Below the pieces are notes generated by a model that did no database searches, was not told where the DNA came from, and saw only the letters and a list, made by a program, of their open reading frames with translations. A stretch of 64,000 nt of DNA from Novosphingobium sp. 9U (GTDB lineage Bacteria; Pseudomonadota; Alphaproteobacteria; Sphingomonadales; Sphingomonadaceae), in contig NZ_LR732539.1 of the NCBI RefSeq assembly GCF_902506425.1, forward strand, positions 1 through 64,000, given 5' to 3'. A program made the position numbers and the translations under genes. Shown piece after piece: positions 52,485 to 64,000 of the stretch (its first letter is position 1; every line of letters starts with the position of its first letter).

Positions 52485-55127
52485 ATGCAGATTCACTTCG
52501 CTTCGGTTCGTAGCTTTGCGCTCTGTGGCGCTGGCGCCATGGCTCTGTCAGCTTGTGGTGGCGGCGGTGGAGGGTCGGTCGCCTCGACACCGGCACCGAT
52601 CGCCACGCCGGCGCCGTCTCCGACTGTGACTCCGGCGCCAGCACCTGCGCCCACTCCGACACCGACGCCCGTACCGACGCCTGCGCCAACCCCGGCGCCC
52701 GCGCCCACGCCGACGCCCGCGCCAACTCCGACGCCCACGCCAACTCCGACGCTCACTCCGGCTCCGACGCCCACGCCAACTCCGTCGCCCGCTCCGGCTC
52801 CGACGCCCACGCCAACTCCGTCGCCCGCTCCGGCTCCGACGCCCACGCCAACTCCGTCGCCCGCTCCGGCTCCGACGCCCACGCCAACTCCGACACCCAC
52901 GCCAACTCCAACGCCCGCTCCGGATCGGACGCCCGTTCCAACTCCAACTCCCACGCCTGCTCCAGAGCCAGAGCCTACTCCCACGCCAACGCCTGCGCCG
53001 ACGCCAAGCCCGACACCGAAACCTGCACCTGTCGGCGGCCTGGCGGCTCTGGTCCCAAAGGCGGACGTGGCGGTGCGCTCGGACGAGGACGACGAGGAGT
53101 ACCGCCGCAACTACGACGCGTTCGAGTATGTCCACGCGCTCTACGCGCTCGATCACGGCTGGACCGGGCAGGGCGTGCTGGTCGGCCTGGTCGACGACGG
53201 CGTGCTGCAGAACGCGGAACTGACAGGTCAGTTGTCCGCGCTAAGCAAGGATTTCGGCACCACCACCACCGGCAGCAGCACCACCGACCGCAACGTGATC
53301 GGCGACAAGTACTCCGATCACGGCACCATGGTCGCCGGGGTGATCGCCGGCCTCAACGATGACAGCGGCATTCAGGGCATGGCTCCGGGCGCGAAGATCG
53401 TGGCGCTGCGCGTCAGCGATGTGAACACGACCACCAACGAGGAGACGCTGGGCCGCACGCTGCCGGCCGCGCTCAACTATGCGGCGGCGAACGGCATCAA
53501 GGTGGTCAACGCGTCGCTCGCCAAGGTCGATGCCAGCCAGGCCAGCCCGGTCTGGTCGAACATGGTCACTCGCTATGCAGCGTCCGGCGGATTGTTCGTG
53601 AACTCGGCCGGGAACGAGAGTGAGGCGAACGCCAAGGGCTACCTCGACCTCAACGATGCGAACCGCAACGGGTGGCTGTTCGTCACCGCACTGGACGTGA
53701 CCGAAACCGGCGTGACGCTGGCGGACTATTCCAACCAGTGCGGCTCCATCGCGATGGCGCGCTGCGTTTCGGCGATGGGTTCGAACGCGACCATGGACGT
53801 GAGGGGCGAGTTGGTGCTGTTCAGCGGGACGAGCTCGGCCGCGGGGCAAGTCAGCGGCCTTGCTGCGCTGATCCTCAGCAAGTGGCCGCAGCTCTCGGGC
53901 GTGGAAGCGGGACAGGTGATCCTGAACACCGCGCACGATCTGGGCGCTGCGGGTATCGACCCGGTCTATGGCGCAGGCCTGATCGACGTCGAGGCAGCGC
54001 TCTCTCCGGTGTCGCCGACGCTGTCGAACGGTGTGACGCAGACCTCGCTTCAGGGTGCATCGATGGTCATCCCCGATGCCCTGGGGGGCGGCGCGGCCAC
54101 GACCACGGCAGTCAAGTCGATGCTAGGCAAGGTGACTCTGCTCGATGGCTTTGGCCGTGACTTCAGCGGCAGCCTGGCCGGCCTCGTCGCGCATCCTGAA
54201 CGCCGCGAGGGCAGCTTCGCGCGGCAGGTCGCGGCAGGTGCTGGTGCGGGCAGCTCGTCCTTCGCGGCGCCGGGCTTCACGGCTCGGTTCGGCTACGAAA
54301 CACTCGGCGATGGCGCGAACGCACAAGTGCAACGTGGCCGGATGACCTCGGGTGAGTTCGCTCTGGCGCTGGGTTCCACGCGCGTGATGGCCACCTACGC
54401 CGGTCAGGACGCCATCCAGGACGAGGCCATGGGCCTGGCTCCGGCCTCCGACGTGACGCTGGCCTATGCGCCCGGTGCGAACCTGTCCGTCGGAGTGGCG
54501 CGTAGCGTGGCGGGTGGGCAGCTGTCCGTCTCAGCGCTGTCGAGCGATGGCGATTATGGCTCCGCGAGCGGTCTGATGCTGGGCTGGAGCGGCAAGCCGC
54601 TGCGGGTCAAGATGGGCTATCTGACCGAGCACGACACTCTGTTCGGCACACCGGTCGGTGCGGGTGCCCTGCGCTTCGGCAACGGCGCGCGGACTGCGTT
54701 CCTGGAGCTTTCGCGGCAGTGGCACGCGGGCGAGTGGTCGCTCGATACCTATGCTTCGGTGGGTGCGACGCGCCTCAAGATCGGCGGCGACACGCTGTTG
54801 ACTTCGGCCAGGCCGATCCTGTCGCAGCGTGCCGGTTTGTCGGCGAGCCATGCGGCGTTCGGTGGCCGCGTGCGGATGGGACTGGCCTTGCCGCTGGTGG
54901 CGTTCGCGGGATCGGGTGAGCTGACCTACGCGATTGGCTATGACCTGACATCGCGATCGCTGGTCTACTCTCGCCAGAGGGTTGGGCTGACCGGGCGGAT
55001 CGATCCGGTCATGAGCGTGGGCTATGAGCGGGGCGGCGCTGCCTCCGCGTTCCGCTTGGCCGCAGCCACCAACGCCAGCGGCGGGGACTGGCGCGCGCTC
55101 GCCTCGTGGAGGCTGACGCTGAAGTAA
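52485..55127 (+). CDS. S8 (subtilisin-like) autotransporter protease with lipobox and Pro/Thr linker
   Basis: An 880-residue surface protease. A signal sequence ends in a lipobox-like LSAC at residues 21-24, followed by six glycines. Residues about 35-183 are a Pro/Thr/Ala-rich linker made of PTPTP and SPAPAP units. The subtilase domain has Asp in GLVDDGVLQ (about 237), His in [14 protein letters not shown] (about 278), the oxyanion Asn in [10 protein letters not shown] and Ser in [15 protein letters not shown] (about 449). The C-terminal 290 residues are a beta-barrel with repeating strands, ending WRLTLK. This layout resembles NalP-type lipoprotein autotransporters. The likely role is surface proteolysis. 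The gene is convergent with a small hydrolase. Confidence 0.88.
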   Translation: MQIHFASVRSFALCGAGAMALSACGGGGGGSVASTPAPIATPAPSPTVTPAPAPAPTPTPTPVPTPAPTPAPAPTPTPAPTPTPTPTPTLTPAPTPTPTPSPAPAPTPTPTPSPAPAPTPTPTPSPAPAPTPTPTPTPTPTPTPAPDRTPVPTPTPTPAPEPEPTPTPTPAPTPSPTPKPAPVGGLAALVPKADVAVRSDEDDEEYRRNYDAFEYVHALYALDHGWTGQGVLVGLVDDGVLQNAELTGQLSALSKDFGTTTTGSSTTDRNVIGDKYSDHGTMVAGVIAGLNDDSGIQGMAPGAKIVALRVSDVNTTTNEETLGRTLPAALNYAAANGIKVVNASLAKVDASQASPVWSNMVTRYAASGGLFVNSAGNESEANAKGYLDLNDANRNGWLFVTALDVTETGVTLADYSNQCGSIAMARCVSAMGSNATMDVRGELVLFSGTSSAAGQVSGLAALILSKWPQLSGVEAGQVILNTAHDLGAAGIDPVYGAGLIDVEAALSPVSPTLSNGVTQTSLQGASMVIPDALGGGAATTTAVKSMLGKVTLLDGFGRDFSGSLAGLVAHPERREGSFARQVAAGAGAGSSSFAAPGFTARFGYETLGDGANAQVQRGRMTSGEFALALGSTRVMATYAGQDAIQDEAMGLAPASDVTLAYAPGANLSVGVARSVAGGQLSVSALSSDGDYGSASGLMLGWSGKPLRVKMGYLTEHDTLFGTPVGAGALRFGNGARTAFLELSRQWHAGEWSLDTYASVGATRLKIGGDTLLTSARPILSQRAGLSASHAAFGGRVRMGLALPLVAFAGSGELTYAIGYDLTSRSLVYSRQRVGLTGRIDPVMSVGYERGGAASAFRLAAATNASGGDWRALASWRLTLK
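52761..52892 (+). repeat. 36-base tandem repeats encoding the Pro/Thr linker
   Basis: Three perfect copies of a 36-base unit lie at 52761-52796, 52797-52832 and 52833-52868, with a partial fourth to about 52892. Each unit encodes 12 residues of the [12 protein letters not shown] pattern. Being a multiple of three, gain or loss of copies keeps the frame and only changes linker length. Less regular repeats of the same style extend on both sides (about 52590-53030). Confidence 0.9.
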
Positions 55128-55147
55128 GCGCCGGTCAAGGCAGGGGA

Positions 55148-55840
55148 TCAGCGCTGCAACGAATGTCCCAAGCCACGCCGCTCCGGCGTGCGTGTGCCTC
55201 GGGACAGTCCCGCCTCCGTCTCGCCTGCTCGCCCGAACTCCAGCTGGCCCGCGCCTGGCAGGTCCTCGCGCAGCAACGCTGCGAGTTGCTCGCGGCCGAA
55301 GCTCCAATCGCCCAGGTCGGACTCGGCGTTGATGTGCCCGCACGCTCCAGCATCGACGAACAGGCTGCCCCAGCGCCGAGCCAACGCCTGCGCGGTGTGG
55401 TGGCCCATCCAGGGATCGTTGCGACTGGCGATCAGGCGGCTGGGGAAGGGCAGTGCCTCGGTCGGCGTCGGCGCGAAGCGGGCGACACGCTCGTCCAACG
55501 GGAAGAAGTCCACTTCCGGCGGTGCCACCATCAGCGCGCCGATCACCGGCTGCTCCTCGTCCCGCTGAGCGTAGCGCGCCCACCATGCAACGGCGAGGCA
55601 GCCAAGACTGTGCGCTACGAGCACGACCGGGCGGCGGGCTTGGCGGATCGCCAGATTGAGATTGTTGATCCAGGTATTGCGATGCGGCTCGTCCCAGCGG
55701 CCCAGCTCGACCTTGCTGCAATCGGGGTGCTGCTGCTCCCAAAGGGTCTGCCAGTGCTCGGGCCCGCTGCCGAACAGTCCCGGCACAAGGAGGATCGCAG
55801 GGTTCTGCGATGCTGGCTGCGGACGTGGGCGGGGGGACAT
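55148..55840 (-). CDS. RBBP9/YdeN-type alpha/beta hydrolase
   Basis: A 230-residue serine hydrolase. The fold's elements are clear: ILLVPGLFGSGPEHWQTLWE at the start, the nucleophile elbow VAHSLGCLAV, Asp in IASRNDPWMGHHTA and His in DAGACGHINAESDLGDW. This set matches the RBBP9/YdeN family of small esterase-like proteins of unknown substrate. The C-terminal 40 residues beyond the hydrolase (GAGQLEFGRAGETEAGLSRG and after) look unusual and probably disordered. It is convergent with the autotransporter gene, 20 bases apart. Confidence 0.87.
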   Translation of the reverse strand: MSPRPRPQPASQNPAILLVPGLFGSGPEHWQTLWEQQHPDCSKVELGRWDEPHRNTWINNLNLAIRQARRPVVLVAHSLGCLAVAWWARYAQRDEEQPVIGALMVAPPEVDFFPLDERVARFAPTPTEALPFPSRLIASRNDPWMGHHTAQALARRWGSLFVDAGACGHINAESDLGDWSFGREQLAALLREDLPGAGQLEFGRAGETEAGLSRGTRTPERRGLGHSLQR

Positions 55841-56057
55841 GCTTGCTCTCCGAAGGATGACCGAACTCGATGCGTGTCGTCGTCCATGTACGCAGAGGTG
55901 TATACTCTAGTTAATCAATAGACAATCTATTTGCGCCTGATCGCAACCGGGTCGCGCTGAATGGATTGAGAGTCCTGCAAGGGCCAAGTGCCTCAGGACG
56001 TCTGGCAATCCTGGCCTCGCCACCGCATATGCGCAGGCAATCAGCTGGAGTGCGCAA

Positions 56058-57404
56058 ATGCCCGAATTCGACTACGACCTCTTCACCATCGGCGCAGGTT
56101 CGGGCGGAGTGCGCGCATCGCGCGTGGCCTCGGCCTACGGAGCGCGCGTCGCAGTGGCGGAGGAGCATCGGGTCGGCGGCACTTGCGTGATCCGCGGCTG
56201 CGTGCCCAAGAAGATGCTCGTCTATGGTGCGCACTTCGCCGAGGACCTAGAAGACGCCAAGCACTTCGGGTGGGATATCCCGAGCTGCACTTTCGACTGG
56301 GTGAAGCTGCGCGACAGCGTGCTGAACGACGTCGACCGATTAAACGGCATCTACACGCAGACGCTCGAGAACGCCGGCGTTGAAGTGATCCACCAGCGGG
56401 CTACGATCTCCGGACCCAACGAGATCACGCTGGCGAATGGCGAGAAAAAGACGGCGGCCAAGATCCTGGTCGCGACCGGAGCTCGTCCGCACGTGCCATC
56501 CTGCCCCGGCCATGAGCTAGGCATCACCTCGAACGAGGCGTTCCATCTCGACGCCATTCCGCGCCGGGTGCTGATCGCCGGGGCCGGATATATCGCCAAC
56601 GAGTTCGCCGGTATCTTCCACCAGTTCGGGGCGAAGGTCACCTTGGTGAACCGCACCGACCAGCTGCTGCGCGGATATGATGAGTCGCTGCGGGATCGGC
56701 TGCTGCAGATCTCGATCATGAAGGGCATCGATTTCCGCTTTCACGCCGACTTCCAAGGTATCGAGAAGACCGATGAAGGTGCCTTGCGCGTCTCGATGAC
56801 CAACCATGAGCCGATAGATGTGGACCTGGTGCTGTTCGCCACCGGTCGCGTGCCGAACATCGAAGGGCTTGGCCTGGAAGAGGTTGGCGTGAAGCTCGAC
56901 GACAAGAACGCGATCGTGGTGGACGAGTACTCGAAGAGTTCGGTCGATCACATCTACGCCATCGGCGACGTGACCAACCGCGTGCAGCTGACGCCCGTAG
57001 CGATCCGTGAGGGGCAGGCGTTCGCCGATACCGTGTTCGGCGACAACCCGCATACGGTTGATTACGCGTGCATACCCAGCGCGGTGTTCAGCCATCCACC
57101 GCTGGCGGGCGTTGGATTGACCGAGGCGCAGGCCAAGCAGCAGCTCGGCTCGGTCAAGGTCTACGAGAGCGACTTCCGGCCGATGAAGAACGTGTTGGCG
57201 CAGCGCAACGAGCGCTCGCTCTACAAGATGATTTGCGACGGCCACACCGGCAAGATCGTCGGCATCCACATGATCGGTCCGGAATCGCCCGAGATCATGC
57301 AGGCGGCGGCGATCGCAGTGAAGGCGGGGCTGACCAAAGCGGATTTCGATGCGACCGTCGCGATCCACCCCACCATGGCCGAGGAATTGGTGCTGCTGAA
57401 GTAA
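56058..57404 (+). CDS. gor: Glutathione-disulfide reductase
   Basis: A 448-residue FAD enzyme that reduces oxidised glutathione with NADPH. The FAD site is DLFTIGAGSGGVRASRVAS, the redox-active disulfide lies in GGTCVIRGCVPKKMLVYG, the NADPH-binding motif is VLIAGAGYIANEFAGI and the C-terminal interface carries the catalytic His-Glu pair in IHPTMAEELV. The length and CVIRGCVPKK wording match alphaproteobacterial Gor. It would support the glutathione peroxidase encoded elsewhere in this window. A palindrome of the dispersed type follows the gene. Confidence 0.95.
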   Translation: MPEFDYDLFTIGAGSGGVRASRVASAYGARVAVAEEHRVGGTCVIRGCVPKKMLVYGAHFAEDLEDAKHFGWDIPSCTFDWVKLRDSVLNDVDRLNGIYTQTLENAGVEVIHQRATISGPNEITLANGEKKTAAKILVATGARPHVPSCPGHELGITSNEAFHLDAIPRRVLIAGAGYIANEFAGIFHQFGAKVTLVNRTDQLLRGYDESLRDRLLQISIMKGIDFRFHADFQGIEKTDEGALRVSMTNHEPIDVDLVLFATGRVPNIEGLGLEEVGVKLDDKNAIVVDEYSKSSVDHIYAIGDVTNRVQLTPVAIREGQAFADTVFGDNPHTVDYACIPSAVFSHPPLAGVGLTEAQAKQQLGSVKVYESDFRPMKNVLAQRNERSLYKMICDGHTGKIVGIHMIGPESPEIMQAAAIAVKAGLTKADFDATVAIHPTMAEELVLLK

Positions 57405-57425
57405 GAGGCGTCGGCTGGCGCCGTT

Positions 57426-57446
57426 GTCCCGGGTTCGACCCGGGAC
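57426..57446. terminator. Palindromic repeat downstream of gor
   Basis: Perfect 9-base arms GTCCCGGGT (57426-57434) and ACCCGGGAC (57438-57446) around TCG. The core is shared with the element at 30139-30167. Position just after the gor stop suggests a role in ending or stabilising the transcript. Confidence 0.5.
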
Positions 57447-57676
57447 CGCTTTCGGCACTCCAGGACTTACCGGCTTGAGCAGCTAGAGCAGCGTAGCTTC
57501 AGCACATCCGGAAGCGGTGCCGAATCGCGTCCGATAGGGTGCTGTCCTTCACCCTGGCGATATCGCATGCCGCGCTGCAGCGAGAGCTGTTAACCGCGCG
57601 CTTAAAACAGTTGACCTCCCGCTTGCTTGCCTCTTTAGCGAGTGCCACCAGTTCACGCGGGGTCAAGGGGAGCGCT

Positions 57677-59206
<1,530 letters not shown>

Positions 59207-59270
59207 CAAGCGTGGCTGTCGCGGCCCTGTTGGGCGCGAGGTCGAGCACAGAGGAACGGAAGAAGCTCGT

Positions 59271-60476
59271 ATGGAAGACATCTACATCGTCAGTGGCGTT
59301 CGCACCCCCGTCGGGGACTTCGGCGGCGCTCTCAAGTCGTTCATGCCGGCTGACCTCGGCACCATGGTCGTCACCGAGGCTCTGAGGCGCGCCAGTGTCG
59401 AGCCTGAGGCCGTGCAGCACGTCGTCGTCGGCCAGGTCATGCCGACCAGCGCCAAGGACGAGATGCTCAGCCGCGTCATGGCGCTGAACTCGGGCATTCC
59501 CTCCGAAGTGCCGGCGCTGACTTTGAACCGCTTGTGCGGGTCGGGCGTGGAGGCGATCGTCTCGGCCGCGCGGCTGATGATGACCGGCGAAGCGTCCGTG
59601 ACGGTCGCGGGCGGTGCGGAATCGATGTCCAACGTGCCCTACCATGACCACGGCGTGCGCTGGGGCAGGAAGATGGGCGCGAACACGCAGGAAGACGCGC
59701 TGACGGTCGGCCTGTCCGACGCGATCGGCGGCTACCACATGGGCATCACCGCCGAAAACGTGGCAGAGCGCCACCAGGTGACGCGCAGCGACATGGATGC
59801 GGCTTCCGTCACCAGCCACCAGCGCGCCGCCAAGGCTATCGCCGAGGGCCGCTTCAAGGAGCAGATCCTCCCGGTCGAGATCAAGACGCGCAAAGGCACG
59901 ACAGTCTTCGACACCGATGAGCATGTGAAGGCCGAAACGACGCTCGAGGTGCTGGGCGGCATGCGCGCGGCCTTCAAGAAGGACGGCACGGTCACCGCCG
60001 GCAATGCCTCCGGCATCAACGACGGCGCCGCTGCCGTCGTGCTGGCGACTGCCAGCGAAGTCGAGAAGCGCGGACTGGCGCCGCTGGCCAAGATCGTCGC
60101 CTGGGGCCACGCCGGCGTGGAGCCCGAGTACATGGGCGAGGGGCCCATCAAGGCGGTACCGATCGCGCTGCAGCGCGCAGGGCTGACGCTTGAGCAAATG
60201 GACGTGATCGAGAGCAACGAAGCCTTCGCGGCACAGGCCTGCGCCGTGTCGAAGGTGCTTGGCTTCGATCCCGAAAAGGTCAATCCGAACGGCTCGGGTG
60301 TCTCGATCGGCCATCCCGTGGGCGCCACCGGCACCATGCTGACGATCAAGTGCATGTACGAGCTGAAGCGCATCGGCGGCCGCTATGGCCTCATCACGAT
60401 GTGCATCGGCGGTGGCCAGGGCATCGCACTGGTGATCGAGAACGTCGCAGCGGCTGAGCTGGAGCAGGCGGCGTGA
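59271..60476 (+). CDS. Acetyl-CoA C-acyltransferase (beta-ketothiolase)
   Basis: A 401-residue biosynthetic/degradative thiolase. The nucleophile Cys is in LTLNRLCGSGVEAI, the His in SIGHPVGATG and the second Cys in TMCIGGGQG. It joins or splits acyl-CoAs with acetyl-CoA. Placement between pccB and the epimerase gene, which overlaps it by GTGA, suggests a role in forming or using propionyl-CoA, for example cleaving 3-ketovaleryl-CoA from odd-chain, branched or sterol-type substrates. That specificity is inferred from context only. Confidence 0.93.
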   Translation: MEDIYIVSGVRTPVGDFGGALKSFMPADLGTMVVTEALRRASVEPEAVQHVVVGQVMPTSAKDEMLSRVMALNSGIPSEVPALTLNRLCGSGVEAIVSAARLMMTGEASVTVAGGAESMSNVPYHDHGVRWGRKMGANTQEDALTVGLSDAIGGYHMGITAENVAERHQVTRSDMDAASVTSHQRAAKAIAEGRFKEQILPVEIKTRKGTTVFDTDEHVKAETTLEVLGGMRAAFKKDGTVTAGNASGINDGAAAVVLATASEVEKRGLAPLAKIVAWGHAGVEPEYMGEGPIKAVPIALQRAGLTLEQMDVIESNEAFAAQACAVSKVLGFDPEKVNPNGSGVSIGHPVGATGTMLTIKCMYELKRIGGRYGLITMCIGGGQGIALVIENVAAAELEQAA

Positions 60477-60922
60477 AGCCCAAAATGCAACTGGGCCGTC
60501 TCAACCACATCGGCGTCGCCACGCCCGATCTCGACGCCGCGATCGCGCACTATCGTGATGTCATGGGCGCGACTGACATCACCGAGCCGTTCGTGCTGGA
60601 GAGCCAGCAGGTTCGCGTGTGCTTCGTCAACACGCCGGGCGAGGGCGGCACTGCGGGCACGCAGATCGAACTGCTTCAGCCCACTGTAGCGGACAGCGCC
60701 GTGGGCAAGTGGCTGGAGAAGAACCCTCTCGGGGGCCAGCACCACATCTGCTACGAAGTGCCCGACATCCAGGAAGCGAAAGCCTGGTTCGAGAAGCTGG
60801 GCAAGCGCGTGCTCGGCGAACCGCGCATCGGCGCCCACGGCACCATGATCTTCTTTGTTCACCCCAAGGACATGGGCGGCCAGCTGACCGAGATCATGGA
60901 AACGCCCCAAGGGGCGCACTGA
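60473..60922 (+). CDS. mce: Methylmalonyl-CoA epimerase
   Basis: A 149-residue vicinal-oxygen-chelate enzyme that converts (S)- to (R)-methylmalonyl-CoA. It starts at a GTG overlapping the thiolase stop (an ATG four codons in is also possible). Metal ligands are visible: His in LNHIGVATPDLDAAI, Gln or Glu in TQIELLQP, His in GQHHICYEVPD and Glu in LTEIMETPQG. Length and motifs match the epimerase family. It stands between thiolase and mutase genes, linking pccB to the mutase. Confidence 0.95.
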   Translation: MKPKMQLGRLNHIGVATPDLDAAIAHYRDVMGATDITEPFVLESQQVRVCFVNTPGEGGTAGTQIELLQPTVADSAVGKWLEKNPLGGQHHICYEVPDIQEAKAWFEKLGKRVLGEPRIGAHGTMIFFVHPKDMGGQLTEIMETPQGAH

Positions 60923-60966
60923 GGTACACTCTTCGGGCCGCACGGCCGAGGATGGCATGAGGTAGG

Positions 60967-63207
<2,241 letters not shown>

Positions 63208-63214
63208 GCTGCGG

Positions 63215-63670
63215 GTGAGCCATCAGGCCCAGTTCTGGACAGCGGCCTTCGTCATGTTCCTGACGGGGATCGGCGTGCCGGTGCTCGCCTCGCTCAATGC
63301 GGGGCTGGGACGCGGGCTCGACAACCCGGCCGCGGCGACGACGCTGATGTTCGTGGGCGCCTTCGTGTTCTCGCTGGCGGCGCTCGCCGTTGTCGGGCTA
63401 CCCTCGCCCGCGCGGTTCCAGGGCATCCCGTGGCAGTACTACTGCGGCGGCGTGTTCATGGTGTTCTACATCCTGTCGGTCACCTACTTCGCCCCGAGGA
63501 TTGGCCTGGGCAACGCAATTTTCTTCGTCCTTGTCGGCCAGTTGATGATGGCCGCGGCGGTCGATCACTTTGGCTGGTTCGGCGCGATCCGCACGCCGCT
63601 CGAAGCCAAGCGGGGCATCGGCATTCTCCTCATGTGCTTCGGCATCTACCTCGCAAAGCGTACCGTATGA
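63215..63670 (+). CDS. Small DMT-type membrane protein (YdcZ/DUF606 family)
   Basis: A 151-residue membrane protein starting with GTG, eight bases after the mutase gene. Five hydrophobic helices fill the whole chain ([96 protein letters not shown]). The pattern NAGLGRGL and FFVLVGQL is that of DUF606/YdcZ half-size drug/metabolite transporters, of unknown substrate. Its stop overlaps the bioB start (ATGA), so the two are co-translated. It may move a metabolite tied to the propionate or biotin pathway, but this is a guess. Confidence 0.87.
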   Translation: MSHQAQFWTAAFVMFLTGIGVPVLASLNAGLGRGLDNPAAATTLMFVGAFVFSLAALAVVGLPSPARFQGIPWQYYCGGVFMVFYILSVTYFAPRIGLGNAIFFVLVGQLMMAAAVDHFGWFGAIRTPLEAKRGIGILLMCFGIYLAKRTV

Positions 63671-64000
63671 CCCAGACCCTTGCCCGCACCGACTGGACCC
63701 GCGACGAGATCGCCGCGCTGTTCGACCTGCCGTTCACCGAACTGGTCTATCGCGCCGCCGAAGTGCATCGGCAGAGCTTCGACCCCGCCGAAGTGCAGCT
63801 CTCCACGCTGCTGTCGATCAAGACCGGCGGGTGCGTGGAAGATTGCGGCTATTGCTCGCAGTCAGTCTCGGCCAACAGCGGCGTCAAGGCGACCAAGCTG
63901 CTCGAAGTGCAGCAGGTGCTGCAGCGCGCGGCCCAGGCGCGTGACCAGGGCTCGACCCGCTTCTGCATGGGGGCCGCCTGGCGCAATCCCAAGGACCGCG
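63667..64000 (+). CDS. bioB: Biotin synthase, N-terminal part (cut by window edge)
   Basis: The first 111 codons of a radical-SAM enzyme that inserts sulfur into dethiobiotin to form biotin. The fragment begins [23 protein letters not shown], then [24 protein letters not shown], which carries the CxxxCxxC motif that binds the 4Fe-4S cluster, and [17 protein letters not shown] with another conserved Cys. Its ATG overlaps the stop of the small membrane protein gene. Location inside a propionyl-CoA operon makes sense because propionyl-CoA carboxylase needs biotin on its alpha subunit, whose gene is probably further downstream. Confidence 0.96.
   Translation, partial: MTQTLARTDWTRDEIAALFDLPFTELVYRAAEVHRQSFDPAEVQLSTLLSIKTGGCVEDCGYCSQSVSANSGVKATKLLEVQQVLQRAAQARDQGSTRFCMGAAWRNPKDR

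Noticed and set aside
52590-53030. CRISPR-like array
   Set aside because: The repeats are contiguous coding repeats without unique spacers and they keep the frame of the protease gene.
52493-53110. A Gly/Val repeat protein on the minus strand
   Set aside because: This is only the complement of the Pro/Thr linker repeats of the autotransporter protease; no ribosome binding site or independent gene context is present.
57426-57446. tRNA T-arm-like sequence (GGGTTCGACCC)
   Set aside because: No acceptor, D or anticodon arms are found around it; it fits the palindromic repeat family instead.

Overview
The window is G+C-rich and reads as the chromosome of an aerobic Gram-negative alphaproteobacterium, most likely a sphingomonad of the Novosphingobium/Sphingobium type. 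This is inferred from three large TonB-dependent receptors in 13 kb, the lepB-rnc-era order, a LolC/E-LolD pair, a complete methylmalonyl-CoA branch with adjacent bioB, a two-subunit 2-oxoacid:acceptor oxidoreductase, and the short palindromic repeats scattered between genes. No transposase, integrase, CRISPR array, rRNA or tRNA was recognised.

Region 1 (1-13.4 kb) is accessory and partly decaying. It holds a truncated TonB receptor at the left edge, an M28-like hydrolase interrupted by an in-frame TGA, and a second TonB receptor divergent from a GntR/FCD regulator and a secreted serine hydrolase. A perfect FadR-type half-site palindrome lies between the divergent genes. A metallophosphoesterase, the frameshifted remnant of an autotransporter barrel, a SnoaL-like protein, a divergent SDR/LysR pair and a third TonB receptor follow.

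Region 2 (10.9-19.3 kb) looks like an organosulfonate acquisition locus. The third TonB receptor is divergent from a tightly overlapping run: aldo/keto reductase, SsuA-, SsuC- and SsuB-like transporter subunits, a nitroreductase-family flavoprotein and an SsuD-like flavin-dependent monooxygenase. The nitroreductase sits where an SsuE-type FMN reductase would be expected.

Region 3 (19.4-30.7 kb) is mixed: a DUF3140/DUF2945 pair, a BlaI/M56 regulator-protease pair with its own operator, a flavin-dependent 2-hydroxyacid oxidase, two secreted or membrane-anchored peptidases, guaB, an rRNA cytosine methyltransferase whose ribosome binding site lies inside a structured repeat, a TPR protein and rppH.

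Region 4 (30.9-52.4 kb) is mostly core: korAB, a membrane hydrolase, a PAP2 phosphatase, photolyase plus cyclopropane fatty acid synthase, a PilZ protein, an SDR translationally coupled to purF, lolC/E-lolD, glutathione peroxidase, dnaE, lepB-rnc-era and pgi.

Region 5 (52.5-64 kb) opens with a probable lipoprotein-type S8 autotransporter protease carrying a long Pro/Thr linker encoded by 36-bp tandem repeats. After a small hydrolase and glutathione reductase it ends in a propionyl-CoA to succinyl-CoA operon: pccB, thiolase, methylmalonyl-CoA epimerase, methylmalonyl-CoA mutase, a small DMT-type membrane protein and the start of bioB, which supplies the biotin that propionyl-CoA carboxylase needs.
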